Positions 13,599 to 28,068 of a stretch of 64,000 bases of DNA are shown here, piece by piece. Source of the DNA: Acanthornis magna (taxonomy: Eukaryota; Chordata; Aves; Passeriformes; Acanthizidae). The stretch spans positions 12,353,501 through 12,417,500 of the forward strand of contig JAWUZG010000029.1 in assembly GCA_036785705.1 (NCBI GenBank), in the 5' to 3' direction. The notes below the pieces were generated by a model, which made no database searches, was not told the DNA's origin, and worked only from the letters and a program-made list of their open reading frames with translations. Made by a program: the position numbers and the translations under genes. Numbering within the stretch: position 1 is the stretch's first letter; every line of letters starts with the position of its first letter.

Positions 13599-16500
13599 CA
13601 AGAAATACCACAAGATTATCTTGCCCCATAATGTCATCTTTTCTAGTGTCACACAGAGGGGAAAGCCACTCATTTGGGCTCATGGACTCCAGAAGCAGCT
13701 GATGCTCTGTACTTGCATTCTTCCCTGAAGCAGGTGCAAGAACAGCCTGGCTTTCCATGGCTAACATAAATGTGGCTGCTTGGGAAATGCTTGGAAGGGT
13801 CAGCACCTTCTAGGGGATGGTGCTTGTGCTGTGCCCCCTTGGCACAGCAAGTGGAACCGAAAACGCTGCTAAGCAGAATCTTTGGCTGGCACAAACTGCC
13901 TTAATGTCAGGAACACCAGCCTTTATTTTACGCTGTCACAAAACATCCATCAGGACAATGCAAAACCCCAAACAAACCATGGGAAAACAAGTACATCTTT
14001 TCCACAGTCTGTGGGCAAGAACCAAAACTTGTTTCTTGCAGAATCAGTCTTTGCATACGGACTTCTCATTTTTACAGGTAAGATATTTTCATCTCATAGA
14101 TGGAACAGTCATAATTATCAGCCATGATAGCTGCTTACTGATGGAAGAATCAATATTGCTTGATATATTTGAAATCCCCCTCCAAACACAAGTAAATGTA
14201 AGAAAAAGTGGTAAGAACTTGAGCAACCCAACCTTTAAATAACTAAAATCAATTTGTGTTTTAATAAACTGATATTACTTACTAACATTCTTCTGTTCTT
14301 CCAAAATTTCAGTGTAACTAAGTGTAACGACTGTATAGCTTAATTATGAAGTAAGAATAACAGCGTACTGCTAATAGCATCTTTACCCTGGACTCCACAT
14401 GCTATCTTCAATCATGATAAAACATTTTACTGAATAACAGGAAACCTATCATCAGGTTGAAACCTTTATTTCCTTTGTTGTTCTCACAGTTCAGGTACTT
14501 CTGGTTTTGATTTGTCAAAACATTCCTGAGCCAAAGCTTTGAAACACAGTGCAACCTGAAACTTGGAAAAAAATTTAGTACAATCTCTACAAATCTTTGC
14601 TGACAGTTGAGCCAAAAATCTCTATCCAAAGATCTGCAAATGCTGGGAAATACTACCTTTAATCCTCACATTTCAGACCCATCTCTATTTGTACTAAAAA
14701 TAGAAGAGCTGGGTGGCTTGACATAAAGTGTCAGACTATGTAAACTATCCTGAAATTGCTTGGGATGATTCATTCTCCTACTCTTCTCTTGCTTCTCAAG
14801 GCCTGGATTTATGAAATCTTATTTAAAGTCAAAGCCATACCATTTTTCATTAAGTGGCACTTGCCCTACATTATTTCCAATCACCTTGAGTCCAGTACAG
14901 CCCACTAATACTAAGAACGTCCTTTGTGTGTTGTTGCTGTTCTCTTCCAGAATTTGCTTCCCCTGTGCCCTGATTTTCTACAACTGTTGAAAAATTTCAG
15001 TCAGTACAGGATAAAAAGCTCTCAGTTTGCAAGATGATTCGTTTTTGCTCAAGCAGGCCAAGAAGCAAGGAGCAGTCCTGGGTGCTGGTCTCTCTCTGCT
15101 TCTCCCTGTCCCAGGGAAATGGCTTCCAGCTGGAAACATGCCTCTGCAAGGGCATCGTGTCGGGGGGGGCGGGGGAGAGTTAGGAGGATCTGAGGGCTAA
15201 AGCTCTAATTGCATGAAGCCATGAGCCCAGTACTCCCATCCTGACTCTTGTAAAGGGCATCCTGCTGGACCTGAGACACTCTGCAGGGCATAGGATGGGA
15301 CAGCGCATTGGTGTGTGTTGGCACTCACACTTGGATGAAACATAGATATCCCAGGGTCAGGCCAGCGATAATTTTAACACGGCAAAATTAAGAAGCAAAG
15401 CCACAACCTGGATGGCTGTGAAGGAAAGACAAACCTATACTTTAACCTCTATAGGTCCTTTGAGAATCATATGCTGGCCCTGCATGCAATATATTCTTAT
15501 CTCAAGTCCTCTCAGACTACACAGGAGAACTCCAACTTTTGTCTCATCCCTGGTTATTTCTTTGTGCCAGCTGAGACTGGGGCTGAGCCTTGGAAACACA
15601 CAGGCACCCTCTGGGCTGAGAATGTAAAATGGGTGCAGGAAGCAGGGAGAAAAGGGGGAACCAGTTTAATCAACCTGGAAAACCAAACAGTTTCTCCTTT
15701 TGACCAACCCAGTTAGGAACAGGGGTTTTTGTCCGTTCAGGGAAGGTCACTGAGGTTCTAATTACCTTTTTAATTATGCTGTCCTAAATCAGGGTTATTA
15801 ACACTGGGGTGAGTGAAGGGGATGTAAGAAATCCCAAGGGAGGACAATTGAAGTTCCATGTTCTCTTCTCTTTGTTTAAAACAAGTGAAAGCTGTCAGCA
15901 TTAAATAACTAATAACAATAATGGATAGCAATTAAAATAATACTATTTAAAGCAACTTTGGCCAAGCCATTACATTACTCTTGTTCTCTGCTTTAGACAT
16001 CTCATTTTGTATGCAAAAGTCACTTAAACAGGTCTGGGATCACCAACTGTAGACAGCTTCCAAGTTTTTGAGAAAACAAGGAAATGTGTTGTGAAGTTTT
16101 TTCCACCACGAGTATCACAAACCACCTTACAAAATACAAAAGAGCAAGTGTGCATGAAAACTGCCCCAGGCTCTATGAATGTAGAGCATCTTGCAGAGTA
16201 GGTCCTGCTCTGGTGAGACCCTCTGCTCCATGGCAATCCAAGATGCCTTTGCATAGCTTGAAGTGAACAGGTGGATAAAGAGGAAGATTAAAGTCTGAAG
16301 GTTTGCATCAGAGGTGAGAAAATTCAAATTCATGAGTGGCCCTTAAATGTGGAGAATCTTGTTTGTTTATTATTTGGGTTGGGTTTTTTATAATCACTGA
16401 AGAAATGCTAAAGATTTAACTGTAGAGAAAAACTATTTATATTGACGTCTGTGCCTCTGCAGTATTCCTTCCTCTGAAAAGAAAGATAATGGTTTAGAGC

Positions 16501-18616
16501 AGAGGAAGAACAAACAACTGAGTACAAGGAAATTTCCATAATACTTTTTTCGCAATATTGCCAACTGGCTTTGAAGATTTAGACCCTATCACTATCCATT
16601 TTTTTGGAAATAACTTGTGAGAAGGCCAAAGACAAATTTTTTCTCATTACAGTAATTGCAGCTATAGTGAGTCCAAGCAATTCTCAAATGTTTATCTGTC
16701 AGCACCATCCACTTAGTCCCTGACACCGTGGCCGGCTGGAAAACTACTGCAGCTAAACAACATACTATATGCAGATCACTTTGATTTCTTCAAATACCTT
16801 GCTGCAATGCAGAGGCAGTTTCTCAACAATTTCTACAGTTTTTTGTGTACTCATTAGAACACTTGCCATGGAGTCCCAAGCAAAACCATTCCCAGGGACA
16901 AACAGCCTCTTGTGCTGGCTTATAGGGGGAAATGTTTGGTTTCTTCTTTTATTGTTTTTTAGATTTATTTGTACCTGAGTGGAAGCCTGACTTGCTAGGC
17001 AGAATCAGGGGGCTGCCAGAACAGAGGTGATCGATGTTATAAAAAAAGTAACATAATATAATCGGCCTGAGCCTACACCTTTAAATTAGTGGCAATTTTG
17101 CCTCTGACTTCCGAGAAAAAAGTGGGCCAATTTACTCAATATTTATAAGCCCAGGAGAGTGCTGAGAATGAGGTCCTACACAGTAAGAGGCAAAGTCTGC
17201 AATAAACCGAATGCCGCATCCATGGCAACTCACAACGCGGTTAATAATTTTTCAACATAAAAAGAAACATATTTATCAGGGCCACCGAAAGAGAAGCAAT
17301 TTACAAAATTGACTGAAGTGAAGGCATTTCACATGTGCTGTGTTTTGCATGGCTTTGGTCTTTTGCTGGAACCTCAGTTGTTCACTGGGATTCTCAGGGA
17401 GTGAGGATAGTCCCCGGCAAGCATTTTGCCATCTCTGGGTAGCTGGTGGAGTTAAATGACCCCTATAGAGGTCACTCCCCTTCTCTTCTCTACAGAGAGA
17501 CATCCGTCTGCTGGGGTGCAGTCATTTGGGCACTCCTCAAACACACAGTGATTCTTTTGTGGACCTGTGCATATTGGACTTTGAAAATCCTGCCCACTTC
17601 AAAAGATAGAGCAGAACAAATACTGAGGGTCTGAATTTTATAGATATGAAACTGAATCTGGCAGATACTATATGCTTCCCCCATGGCCCTGGGCATAGCT
17701 AGGAAAAAGTCTTGACATACCCCAGGTGTCATGCCAAAGCCCCAACCTAAACACCATCTTTCCTTGAAATAATCAGTTGTAATAGTTGTATTTAACACAG
17801 CATTTCCCATTCCAGAGAGATAAAATATTTCTGGCTGGTATGCTGGACATCAGCTTTGGTCATGCAGTTCCATGCTGTGTGCCAAATGCCCCACATGCAT
17901 TAAGTACTAGTGCCCATGGTTTCCCCGCAGCATTCAGCTTTCCCTACTCTGCTGGTGAAAGGCAGAAAAATTGCTCTCATCCATGAAAGTAGTAGGCTGT
18001 CTCCATAGTGTTCCTACTGAGCAGCTGTATTGATGTTTCTTTCCAAGCAGGGGTGGTTTATTCTCTTCCAAATCTCTACTGTAGGATTGTGTCACCAGTG
18101 AAGCTCAAATGAAAACAGCAAGTATCGATCATATTATTTTACGAAACCTTGTTGCATCTGGATAAGTCAATCAAGATTAAACATCCTTTTATTAAATTCC
18201 ATCAAGGTCATTGGCACATCTGTTTCTCCCCACACTGTTGATTTTGTGGGCTGTGTTGGTTAGCACTAAAAACTGAGATACCACTACAGACTCCCTGTCA
18301 TTTCAAAAGCAATGGTCTTAATTCCATCCCTTATTTTGGACAAATCACTGTACTAAAGGCTACAATGGGTTATAGAAAGAAAGCCCTTTTTGTTTCCCTC
18401 AGGAATCATGTATAGAAAGAGAACTGAGAATAATCAATTTCTGCTCAGGAGATGGTCATGTAGGACCTGGCTCTCTCCTTGCAATTGAACTGCTTTCTGC
18501 AGAAACACAATAATCTGGGAGCAACCCTGCTCTGATATGCCTCTGTAGGCATTAATTCCACAGTTTCTGTGCAAACAGCCATGAGCAATGCTCAGCAGAC
18601 CTGCACTGAAAAAATA

Positions 18617-18640
18617 CCTTGAGGCTGTGATGCCTCAAGG
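18617..18640. repeat. Perfect 9-bp inverted repeat, 6-nt loop
   Basis: CCTTGAGGC and GCCTCAAGG are separated by TGTGAT. The stem is GC-containing and stable for its length. Confidence 0.8.
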
Positions 18641-19861
18641 TTTGGACACAAACTTAGATGGGATAGCTCAAGGGAGGCAGAAATATTAACCAAATCTGAT
18701 GCTAGGTGAGGTATTTACAGAACATAACAACTTCAGGGAAGAGGTTCAATAGAAGTGTATGATGCGCAGTGCTGGCAATATTTTCGTCACTACAACCATC
18801 ACAAAAATCAGAAAGCTGGACCTTCATTAAGTTTTATTTCATTACAGCTTGAGATGTTTTCCACAGGCAGAAAAACACCACTGCAGTCAGACTGCCTAGA
18901 GGCAAGGATGGGTGAAGCCATATCTTCTTGCTAAAGTTAATACATATATACATAAGACAGAGAACTATGCCCACTAGGGATCCACACCTGAAGGCAAACA
19001 TAATTAATGGAGTCTTAGCGAAAAATATGCTCTTCAGAGTGCTTTTCAAGTTATTTAGCACAAAAAGGGAGCTTCATTCAAGGAGTTTCACTCAAGTGAA
19101 GAGGCATCTAGTTAAAAAAATCTACAGCACATAAATGCTCAAAGACATTTTTATCGGCAGATAACAGCTCTACCTTATCAACACAATTTCTCTGAACATG
19201 GGAGTTTGAAAACAGAAGAGTGAATTGACATGAAAACGGTCTTTGGTGACAAGAAAGAGGCTGTAATGTGACACAAAGAACATCCTTAGGACCAATTTCC
19301 TTCCCTGTATACCATGATTTAGAAAAATTAATAGGCATTAATATGAACAAGTTTTCTGACAAGGCAAAATGTGGAGTTGCCAGTCCAGCCTAAATGATGT
19401 TCAGAATCATGAAGCTATATTAAGAGAGAAGGCAAATGAATGGTTTATGCATATAAATTCAGTGTAAGGAAATCTAAGGTAATGAGGCTAGGCAGAATAA
19501 AAAAGGCGACAGGAGAGAAGGGAAAAGGAAATATGCTCTCTCTGGCCATATGCTTAGGGCATTGAGCAGGGGGAGAACCAGATGGTGTGGCTCAGACTTT
19601 AAAGTATAGTTCTCCGACTTTTAACCAATACATTAAAACACACTGGATAAGTAGGATATTTTAGAAGACATTGGGCACTTTTTTCCATGAAAATGACAGA
19701 AATTATTTAATCTTCTCCTTTTTTTGAACCTACCTGTTTCTTGTTTGCTTGAGGTTGTCCATCTATGAATATGTTATGAACCTCATCCCAGGGCCAGATT
19801 TTTGCCTTATCAAGGATTCTTTATAAAGATTAAGTTGTTACTCCTTCTGATCTCTGGAAAG

Positions 19862-19881
19862 AAAAAAAAAAAAAAAAAAAA
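19862..19881. repeat. A20 homopolymer
   Basis: Twenty consecutive A residues followed by GAAAAGG. No retroposed gene or SINE body is recognisable immediately upstream, so it is annotated as simple repeat only. Confidence 0.85.
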
Positions 19882-22800
19882 GAAAAGGCACCCAAAACAC
19901 TCAAGAGGGAAATGTCTGTTCTGGTACTTAACCAGAAAGCCCTTTGATATGGAAATCATTGGCGTTAACTCCTGTAGCCTCTAGCCTCTCTCCAATAACC
20001 CAGATAATGCATGCAAATGCCTAGACCTGTCACCCACTTCCATCAGGGTCTAACGTGCTTCCTCTTCCTCTCTGGACCCATCCGTTCCCTCTCCTCTCTG
20101 GCAATAGCTGAGTCTGCCCCCCAGCACAAGGACAGTATTAGGACAAGATCCGAAAAATCACTGCTGCCCGTTCTCCCAGGAAGGGCTGGTGTGCAGGTAC
20201 CGCTACGGAGAACAGATGTGCATGTCTGAACCGGAGGCCATCAGCATGTCTGCTCAGACACACCATAATAAATGGAAACGCTGCATTGCCAGCAGATGAT
20301 CTGTCAGCAGGCTCATTTGCTGACTAACCTGCTGTCCTGAGGGACACCTTGGCTTGTCTGTCATCACTAATGCTCCAAGAGCAAGCAGAAGGAGCTGTGG
20401 TGAGACTACCCCTGCTTACACACATATCCCTGGCATTGTGTGAGCCACCCACAGAGGTCAGGAAAGGCTCCCCACAGCACCCATGGGGCTGACAGCACAG
20501 TAAGCACAGGGGCAGGAAGGTCCCTTACTGGGAGGGACCAGTAAGGTCGGGCCATGATGTGCTACTACTGCATCATTGCAGCCACTGCAGGCCCTGCTCT
20601 GGACTTTTTCTCCTTTTTTTCTGATTCTGAGGATTTATCTTCTCTTCCAGAAGGTGGCTTGCATGCTCCTGTTTGGTGCTCCATCTCTTGTGATTGTTCT
20701 CGTTACATAAAGCCACAGTCAGACCCTATTCTTCCCTTTCAAGCCCGTGGGGCTAGGCAGACCCAAACCGCTTTGCTTTTGAGTATTAGGTTTTCATTTT
20801 TCTTGATTTGTCCTATTGACCCCCATCCCACACATACACTACTAATTATTTGTTCTCTGGGATCTCAGTATTTTGTGGTCAAAGGAAAATGTATTTAATT
20901 TTGTTGGGGCCAGGTTGATAAATATGTCTAATATGTAGAATGTATAAGAATGGTGTCCACAGTCAGACATCCAGGGAAAAACAAGAATAGACAAAGATAT
21001 ATATATGGCACATCCCCTGAGTACTATCCCCAGCTCCACCTATTTTCTGCTCAGAGGATTTCCTGAGCCTAATGAAGTTTGCCTATTTAGTCACCTTCAA
21101 AATATTTCTCTTCCAACTACCCGTTCAGGCTTTCAGATGTGCATCCAGCTAAACTTTTTGTATCCACATCACTCAGTCCTTTGTGGGATGCAGAATAGCA
21201 AGGCTATTATTCGGTGAGGCAGTGCTGTGCTGGAGAACAGGTTATGCAAGCATATGAGCTACGCATTTACTTGCCTAAGGTGATGAATTTCAATGCACTA
21301 GAAGTTTTTAAAACCAGTCTAGAGCAACAGCAAGCTGCCTCAGAGTCTGCAACAGGGAAGAAAGGGTCTCCCAGACAGTGTTAATGGTCAGACATATTTC
21401 TGCATGCAGGAAAGGGTGCCCTGTTTTGCAGTGTGCCCAGCTATATCTGTGTCTTTTCTTCATCTCCTCCAGGCACTTGCAGGAGGGACTGTGAGCATTC
21501 AACACCATTGCATTTCAAAGTTATAAGCCTCCACATCCCTCAAATATTTTTTCCTGGTTCAGAGAGAAAGAACTACATAAATTGTGAAGGATTTCTTAAC
21601 CAACTCAGTCTGAACCAAAATGGCCACATAGTTCCTCAAGATACTGAGGTCAGATTTCAGCAACCATCTTTTCTCCACCTTCAGGAAGGTGGAGAAAGAG
21701 CAAGGAGGAAGTGGAGAGGAAACAAAATTTTAGAATGGAAATAACAAACATCAGTGATGCCAAACGCTCAGAGCATGCTGGACACCCAGATGATGCCGCA
21801 GAGCCCTCAAAACTATTGGCATTCATCATGCCAATGAAAGCAGGTTTACACCAGAAGGAGCTCACCTGAAACTCCCAACCAGCATTAAAGTGCTAATATA
21901 TAAAATGATGGCTCTCCATGTTGTAGTCAGCAAAGCATTCCTGGCAGATCCAGCAAATCAAGACAGATGCAAGAAAACTTGGATTAGCTGCAGCCACCAA
22001 TTTGATGGGTCTGATGGAGAGATATGCTGTCCTGTCCTGAGGCTTCCCTCTACTCTGTGGAGGATGAGGAGGGATGTGTGGCTCAGCTGCACCCAAAACA
22101 GTGCCTTTCATCAGCTCAAAGTAAGAAAAGCTGCAAAGAGAAAACTATTGCATAGAATCGAAACTTGGACAGCCTACCCCCTGAAATTAGGTGCTCTTCT
22201 GGGATGGAGAAGAGTGAAGGGCTGACATGGAAGTTAATTAACTTCCTTTACAAATGCATTGATTTAATTCAGTCCCATCAGAGGAGAGGGTACTGGTCAG
22301 ATAAACCCGAGAAGGGAAAATCAAAGACAGAAATTTGTAACACACCTGACATCACAATTCCACAATCAAGCTTCACTGAACATTGTATGCCTGGGGCATA
22401 TAAACTGAGTAGCAACTAAAAAAGCAATGGTATTGTCTCCTTTTTCAAGTCTTGCACAGTATGTCTTTGGTAATGCATCGGTGGCCAGACGCTGGGGTTT
22501 GACAGACTGCAGGCTGCTCCCACTTCCACTGCAGCTCCTCACAAGACTCCCTCTTGCACATCACCAGGGGGCTGAAACAGAAAATGCCCTTCCCCCTGCC
22601 TGGAGGAGGAGGAGCTGTCGGCTGACAAGACAGGGGAATTTCTTTGGCTTTAAGCAGCAAACGGGTGTTGGTCTCTCCTTAACACGTACTGTTGCCCTCA
22701 CATGCCCTCCCACAGCAGCCACCAGCCACTCCACCAGACATGGCTGCAAACCAGGCTGTTCAATCAGGTTTGCCTTTTTTCTTTTGTGCCATCAGCAAGT

Positions 22801-25130
22801 GGCACACTGCTTTATCCTGTGTTTTAAAATCTGTGGTCAAGTTGTCCACAAAAATTTGCACTCACAGAGCTGAATGATGGTGCTAAATTCATTCCCCACA
22901 ACAATTTTTTCTGCTAAAAAGGCTCCTCTCACAAGGATCACAACCTGTAGGTTATGGCAGTTACAAGGAATAATGGAGATGGCTTAGGATTTTTCTCTTT
23001 TTTTTAAATGAAGACAGAGCAGTAAGCAGAGATGTTCATCTTGGAGCACACTTCCAAATTTTTCCCCAGGCTACACAGGCCCAGCCTCACATGCAGTTTG
23101 GGGAGCTGGACATAAAGTTCCAGTGTTAGAAGCATGCCCTGAGCTGGATGCAGCAAAGCAGGCAGCAGCTGGAGCTGTACCATGTAACATTTCACATCGG
23201 TTAGATGATACTTTTGCAGGTTTTCACCAATATTTGTAATATACTAAGTTTTTTTCTATGAATACCTACAAATGTTCTGTCTCACAAGGTGGGCTTCCTT
23301 CAACTGTATCCCGTCTTCATAACTTTAGTGAATTTTCTTTTTTAAATTTGAAAACCCCATTTTCTACATAGAAACAGGACATTTTGCTACTATGCTTTGG
23401 TCTCAGCACACTTTTGCTCAATCATAGATGTTTCACATGGGTTTGCTTTCCCAACTTTGATTGTTTAAGCTCCTTTCTCCATCACGTGATGCATTTATGC
23501 ATTGCCTTTCCTTTACCATGAAAAGCAATTGGGCATATGACAAGACAGCCTTGTGAGATACCGTATCATTAGAGAGTGTTTTTTATGTTCTTCCTAGTCT
23601 TAGAAAAAGAGCAAAAATATCCAGAGCAGAAAATAATACGGGAAGGAAGTTAAAACAATTTTCTGGGTTAATTTGCTCTTCAACAGCTCTAATTAATTGC
23701 TGCATGATTTACTCAGCAACAACAACCAGGCAGGACCAATGGGTGGGGAATTTGGAAGATCCAGGAAAAAAACATGCAGTCTGCAAGACTTAGAAATGCA
23801 GATAACAGATGATACTTGGTGAAGCACTGAGATACATTTTTCAAGCACAGAAGTAAACATGGACTCTGGAAACCATTCTGGTCTTCTTTCAGAGATGAGG
23901 TACAGAAATTTGCAACTAGGGCAAGCAATTTGGGTGTCCTTTAGCACTTGGGTATGACATTGTGAGGTGGCATGTTTTCCATCATGATCACAGACAGTCT
24001 ACTTCCAAAAATTATTCAAGACAGAGGGAGCACAATGTCCTTCTGGAGGGTACAAAATTAGGACATGCACGGCTCTCAGGACAGCCAAGCCCAGAGGGCA
24101 AATTGCACTGAAGCCTTCTCAGGCCTCCACAAAGAGCTGTTTTGTGGGACCAGTGAGAGCTCAGCCAAAGTCTCCTGTATGCTGAGGTGAACGGGGAAGG
24201 CTTGACTGCTCAGTAAACAGCACAGGAGACACACTGATGATCTCTGTCTGTGCAAGACATTTGAAATCTACACCCTTTCAGACACCCTGTCTGCGCATGA
24301 CCGGTTCCTCCAAGGTAAACTGGGGTTTGACACAGCCTGCAGGTAAGCCCTGTGCTGTGATCAAAAGGGGAAGCCTCATATTCTTCATGAGGGGCTCGTT
24401 ATGGGTGTGCAATAGTATTGCCCTGTGTGAGCAAGAGAGGCCATTTGCAGGACTTCTGTCATTAGGCAGCAAGGTGACCGACTGACATGCAGATGCACAG
24501 AGCTGACTGGCCCTGAGCTGGCCACCAGGCATTTTTTAAGACAAAGTTTCATGTCCTATCAGTTATCACTGCCCTGCTGATAATGGGGTCATTTCAATTT
24601 GCATTAACAGAAGATCCTATTTAGATTTAATTACAGATTTCCTACACTCATGCCTGTGGTGATAGGGACAGGACATTCAAGGATTTGGGGAGTAGATCAG
24701 AATGTGGATGTTGAAGCAATTTTTGCATCTCAGACCCACCTCTTACAGCAAACAACTGAATGCTGTTGAGCATGCTGAGATACATGGGTTTTAGTTTCTT
24801 CCTCTGAGGATCTAATTCATTTCTCACAGAAAAGACAGATATTATCATGTGCTTTTAGCATTTATGAATGCTTTATTTTAAAGTGCTGATCTTCCCAGGA
24901 ACAACATAGCAACCCTACAGAAATCCAGCCTGGAGTCTTTAAAATCTTCCAGGGTTAGTGTGTCCACAGCTGATGGCTGATACCATCTGGTATGTCCAGC
25001 TGGTATGCGCATGTAAGACCAGGAAGGTGTTCATAAACCAGTAGAAATGCTAAGCACAAGCAGCCACAGTACAGTAAGTACTTGACAAACAGTCCCACAG
25101 ACTTCCTGCAACAAGAGAGAAAGACAAATG

Positions 25131-25165
25131 CACACACACACACACACACACACACAAAAAAAAAA
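25131..25165. repeat. (CA)13 microsatellite followed by A9
   Basis: Thirteen uninterrupted CA units run into an A run. It is a plain dinucleotide microsatellite and likely polymorphic. Confidence 0.92.
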
Positions 25166-25380
25166 GAACTACAAACACTGTAAAAAAGCTCTGTTAATAT
25201 TAAAAAGTATTGGAGCATATAATCTTGTAATTTTTTGGTCAAAGCAGAATCCTTCCTTCCTATTGCTGGCAATATTATCATATGGAGTTCATTCTTGGAA
25301 AGAGTTTAACCCTTAACAAGGGCTCTTGCCACCGAAGGTTTTGTAGGGTCAACACATAAGAACACAGAGAAGAGAAAATG

Positions 25381-25462
25381 AATGCTATCATCATTTTACA
25401 GGTGGGCAACTGAAGCCTAAAGGGAAGAAATTTGCCTGAGGTCATGTAAGGTTCATTGTTAG
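25381..25462 (-). mobile_element. Ancient MIR/CORE-SINE fragment, minus strand
   Basis: CATCATTTTACAGGTGGGCA, ACTGAAGCCTAAAGGGAAGA and ATTTGCCTGAGGTCATG follow the inverted MIR core (the region meaning 'CTCAGTTTCC...TGTAAAATG' on the other strand). Match is by eye over roughly 80 bases. MIR-class SINEs predate the split of mammals and birds; recognisable copies in birds are few and old. Confidence 0.6.
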
Positions 25463-28068
25463 TCCTGTCAGTGCTCTTGGTCTGCACCACTTCTCCATTG
25501 TTTTGTTCAGACAAACCCTGCAGCATTTTTACATGCTCTTTTAGAATACTATTCCCACAGGTGAATGGTCCAGGTTGGCAGGAACATCTTCCTGATGTGA
25601 AAATGCTCAAATGGAAATGGAAATGAAGCTTCACAAATTAAAAAAGCCATAAGCACTTTGCTAATTGTGCTTGGTTGTGCAACAGTAAAAAAATGCTTCT
25701 CTCTCCTCAGGAAGGCAAAAACCCAATTGATCCATTTTCTGGTCTGCAAGATCCTTCTTATAGCTTCTCATGATACAGAAGCAAACTGAACGTTGCTTTC
25801 CTTTTGCAAAGGCACCACAAGACTACTGCAGAAAGAACAATGTGTCTTTGAAGACACTCCTGCCAGTGCCAGTGGAAAGGGACAAAGAAAATGAGCCACA
25901 GTTGGTGACTTTTACATCATCAGCCTTCACCAAATAATCTATAAATAGCTTCAGAAACACCCGTTCCCTCACCACAAAGTGACTAACTGAAGAATTCACT
26001 CATAAATATCTTCTTTTCCTCAAACCTTCAGCCAAAACTTGGGAATTAGAGAAATTTCGTCACTTGCCCTGAGGCCCAGTGAATCCACATTACTTTGGTC
26101 CAGGCAGATGAAAGTCCACCAGCAACCCCTCAGTATCCACCTGGTGAGGAGAGTATGGCAGAGAAGCGGTTTGATGGAGGGCTGATAATGGAGAACCCAG
26201 GGGGAGCAAACCAGGTGCTTAAACTTACAGCCTTCCTCCCTTTCTTCTTCATGAGGAGGGAAGAATGAGACATTGGCCAGCATGCACGTAATTGCTGCTT
26301 TTTCAGAGGTGACAGGTGTGCAAATTCATAAGGAACTGTACCCGAGGGTCAGAACAGTGTTTGTACCCAGATTACTTCAGCCTGCTGCTCCACTAAGTTT
26401 GCATACACACCATGCTACACTTGCAGCACATTTCTCTTTTTCACATACACTCTTTCTCCCATGATGTTCCAGCACTAGTCAGAATGACCTTATCTCCATA
26501 GTGCTCCAGGTGTAATTAACCAAGCGTGCATGCAAGGAGAACATTCTACCTACCCAAGAGCGAAGCAGAATTTTTTTAGGTAGCTGGATTTATGGGTCTA
26601 GGAAGGGAAAAGAAAGACATCAATCATTTTGAAATGAAGTTTGCTGACTTCTAGGACAACAAACATTCAACAATTTATAAGGGCTTACACACTAATGATA
26701 CTGAGCAAGAAGTGGAGAGTCTGAGACAGAGGAACTGAGTGATACAAGGAACTAGTGGGGCTGAAAAACTCCAAAATGAATCTGACGAAATAAGGAGATT
26801 TCCAGCTTGAAACAAAGAGAGGTGGAGTGTGCCCTGCAAGAGCAGGTGTAAGGGAAGCAGTGCAGTTCTCCTTTACCCGTTTCACCACAGCTATCTCCTG
26901 GGTGGCAGAGCTGGGGCAATTGTAGACTTTCTCTCTTTTTTGGCTGTGGAGAAAAACATCAACAGAGATTGCAGCTAGCTTGGCTCATTGCAAGTGCTCA
27001 TTGATGAAAACAAGTAAAGCTACAGCATGAGGAGCTGCAACCTACACAGATGTCTTGGTTGTGGAGAAGAGTTTCTTGCTGCTTCTTGTTACAAAGGCAA
27101 TTGCATTAAAAAGTATCACACACCAACAGCATAAAGGGTAAAGACTAGGTTGATGGCAAAGCCAAGCAGTTCCTTTGAGAACTTTTAAAGAAATATTTAT
27201 CACTCCTTCCCAATTCACTGAATCTTAAATCTGACTTTTCTAGACTGAACATGTTTTGGCTTCTTCTTTCTAAAAGTACATGTTGCTATGTTTTATTTTG
27301 AACCTCTCTTTGCTTTGACTAGGTGGGAGCAAGAGCCTCAAGGGTGTGGTGTCTAGGGACAGTCAGCTTTCAAAAATCATCTGTCTCCAGCAGCCCCCTA
27401 GGCACTGGAGAACCGATAAGGATTCCCAGGATGGAGTCAGCCTCCAGGAGCAACAGCAAGGACAAGGAGAGACACACATACTGAATTTCGAGGCCAAGCA
27501 CTTCCATATCACTTGACGGTCTTAACAGGATCAGGATTTTGTTTCTTGCCAGCTTTTACTGCTAGGCTGCTCAAACTCCCTCTTCTACCAAAGCACATGC
27601 CTTTTATCTTGTGTATTCTTTTTCATCTTCACCTCCCTTTACCTGCTTCCCGCTCCCAAGGTTTCTATCAGAATCTGCGATTCCTCTGAGTTTTTTCTGT
27701 TAGCAGAAAGGAAGAGAATGATTTCCATCATGATCATTTCAGGGCTGCTATGCTATACATCCCTCTACTGCATGTTAGTCACCCATCTAGAGAGAGCCTC
27801 AAACTCCTTGTGGTGGGATATTGTACCTTCTCACGTGTATGAAAGCACCTAAATGGGGAACCCTCTATATTTGGTACAATTTCATAGGAATAACAGCATG
27901 GACCAACTGAATTCATGGGTTCATCCAGTCTTGGCAAACAGGCAAAACTAGGCAATCTTGAAGTTGCCACACAGTGGTAAGAGAATGCATCAACAGCATA
28001 GAGCTAACACTGTTTAGATTGTTTTATTGCAGGACAGTATTAGCATTACTGGGTTTCTCCCATCAAAC

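Larger units (their letters stand above)
12951..25130. other. Non-coding unique sequence
   Basis: No exon or transposon recognised. Contains the inverted repeats at 13569 and 18617, a G8-C-G5 run at 15162-15175, the A20 tract at 19862, and a stretch near 17045-17265 that looks like non-repetitive regulatory sequence. Open frames up to 148 codons (22427-22873) have no familiar content. Confidence 0.6.

Noticed and set aside
18290..18400. MIR-like segment ('ggacaaatcactgtact')
   Set aside because: Only one short block resembles the MIR core; no second ordered block.
19740..19881. Processed pseudogene ending in the A20 tract
   Set aside because: No protein or poly(A) signal recognisable upstream and no flanking duplication seen.
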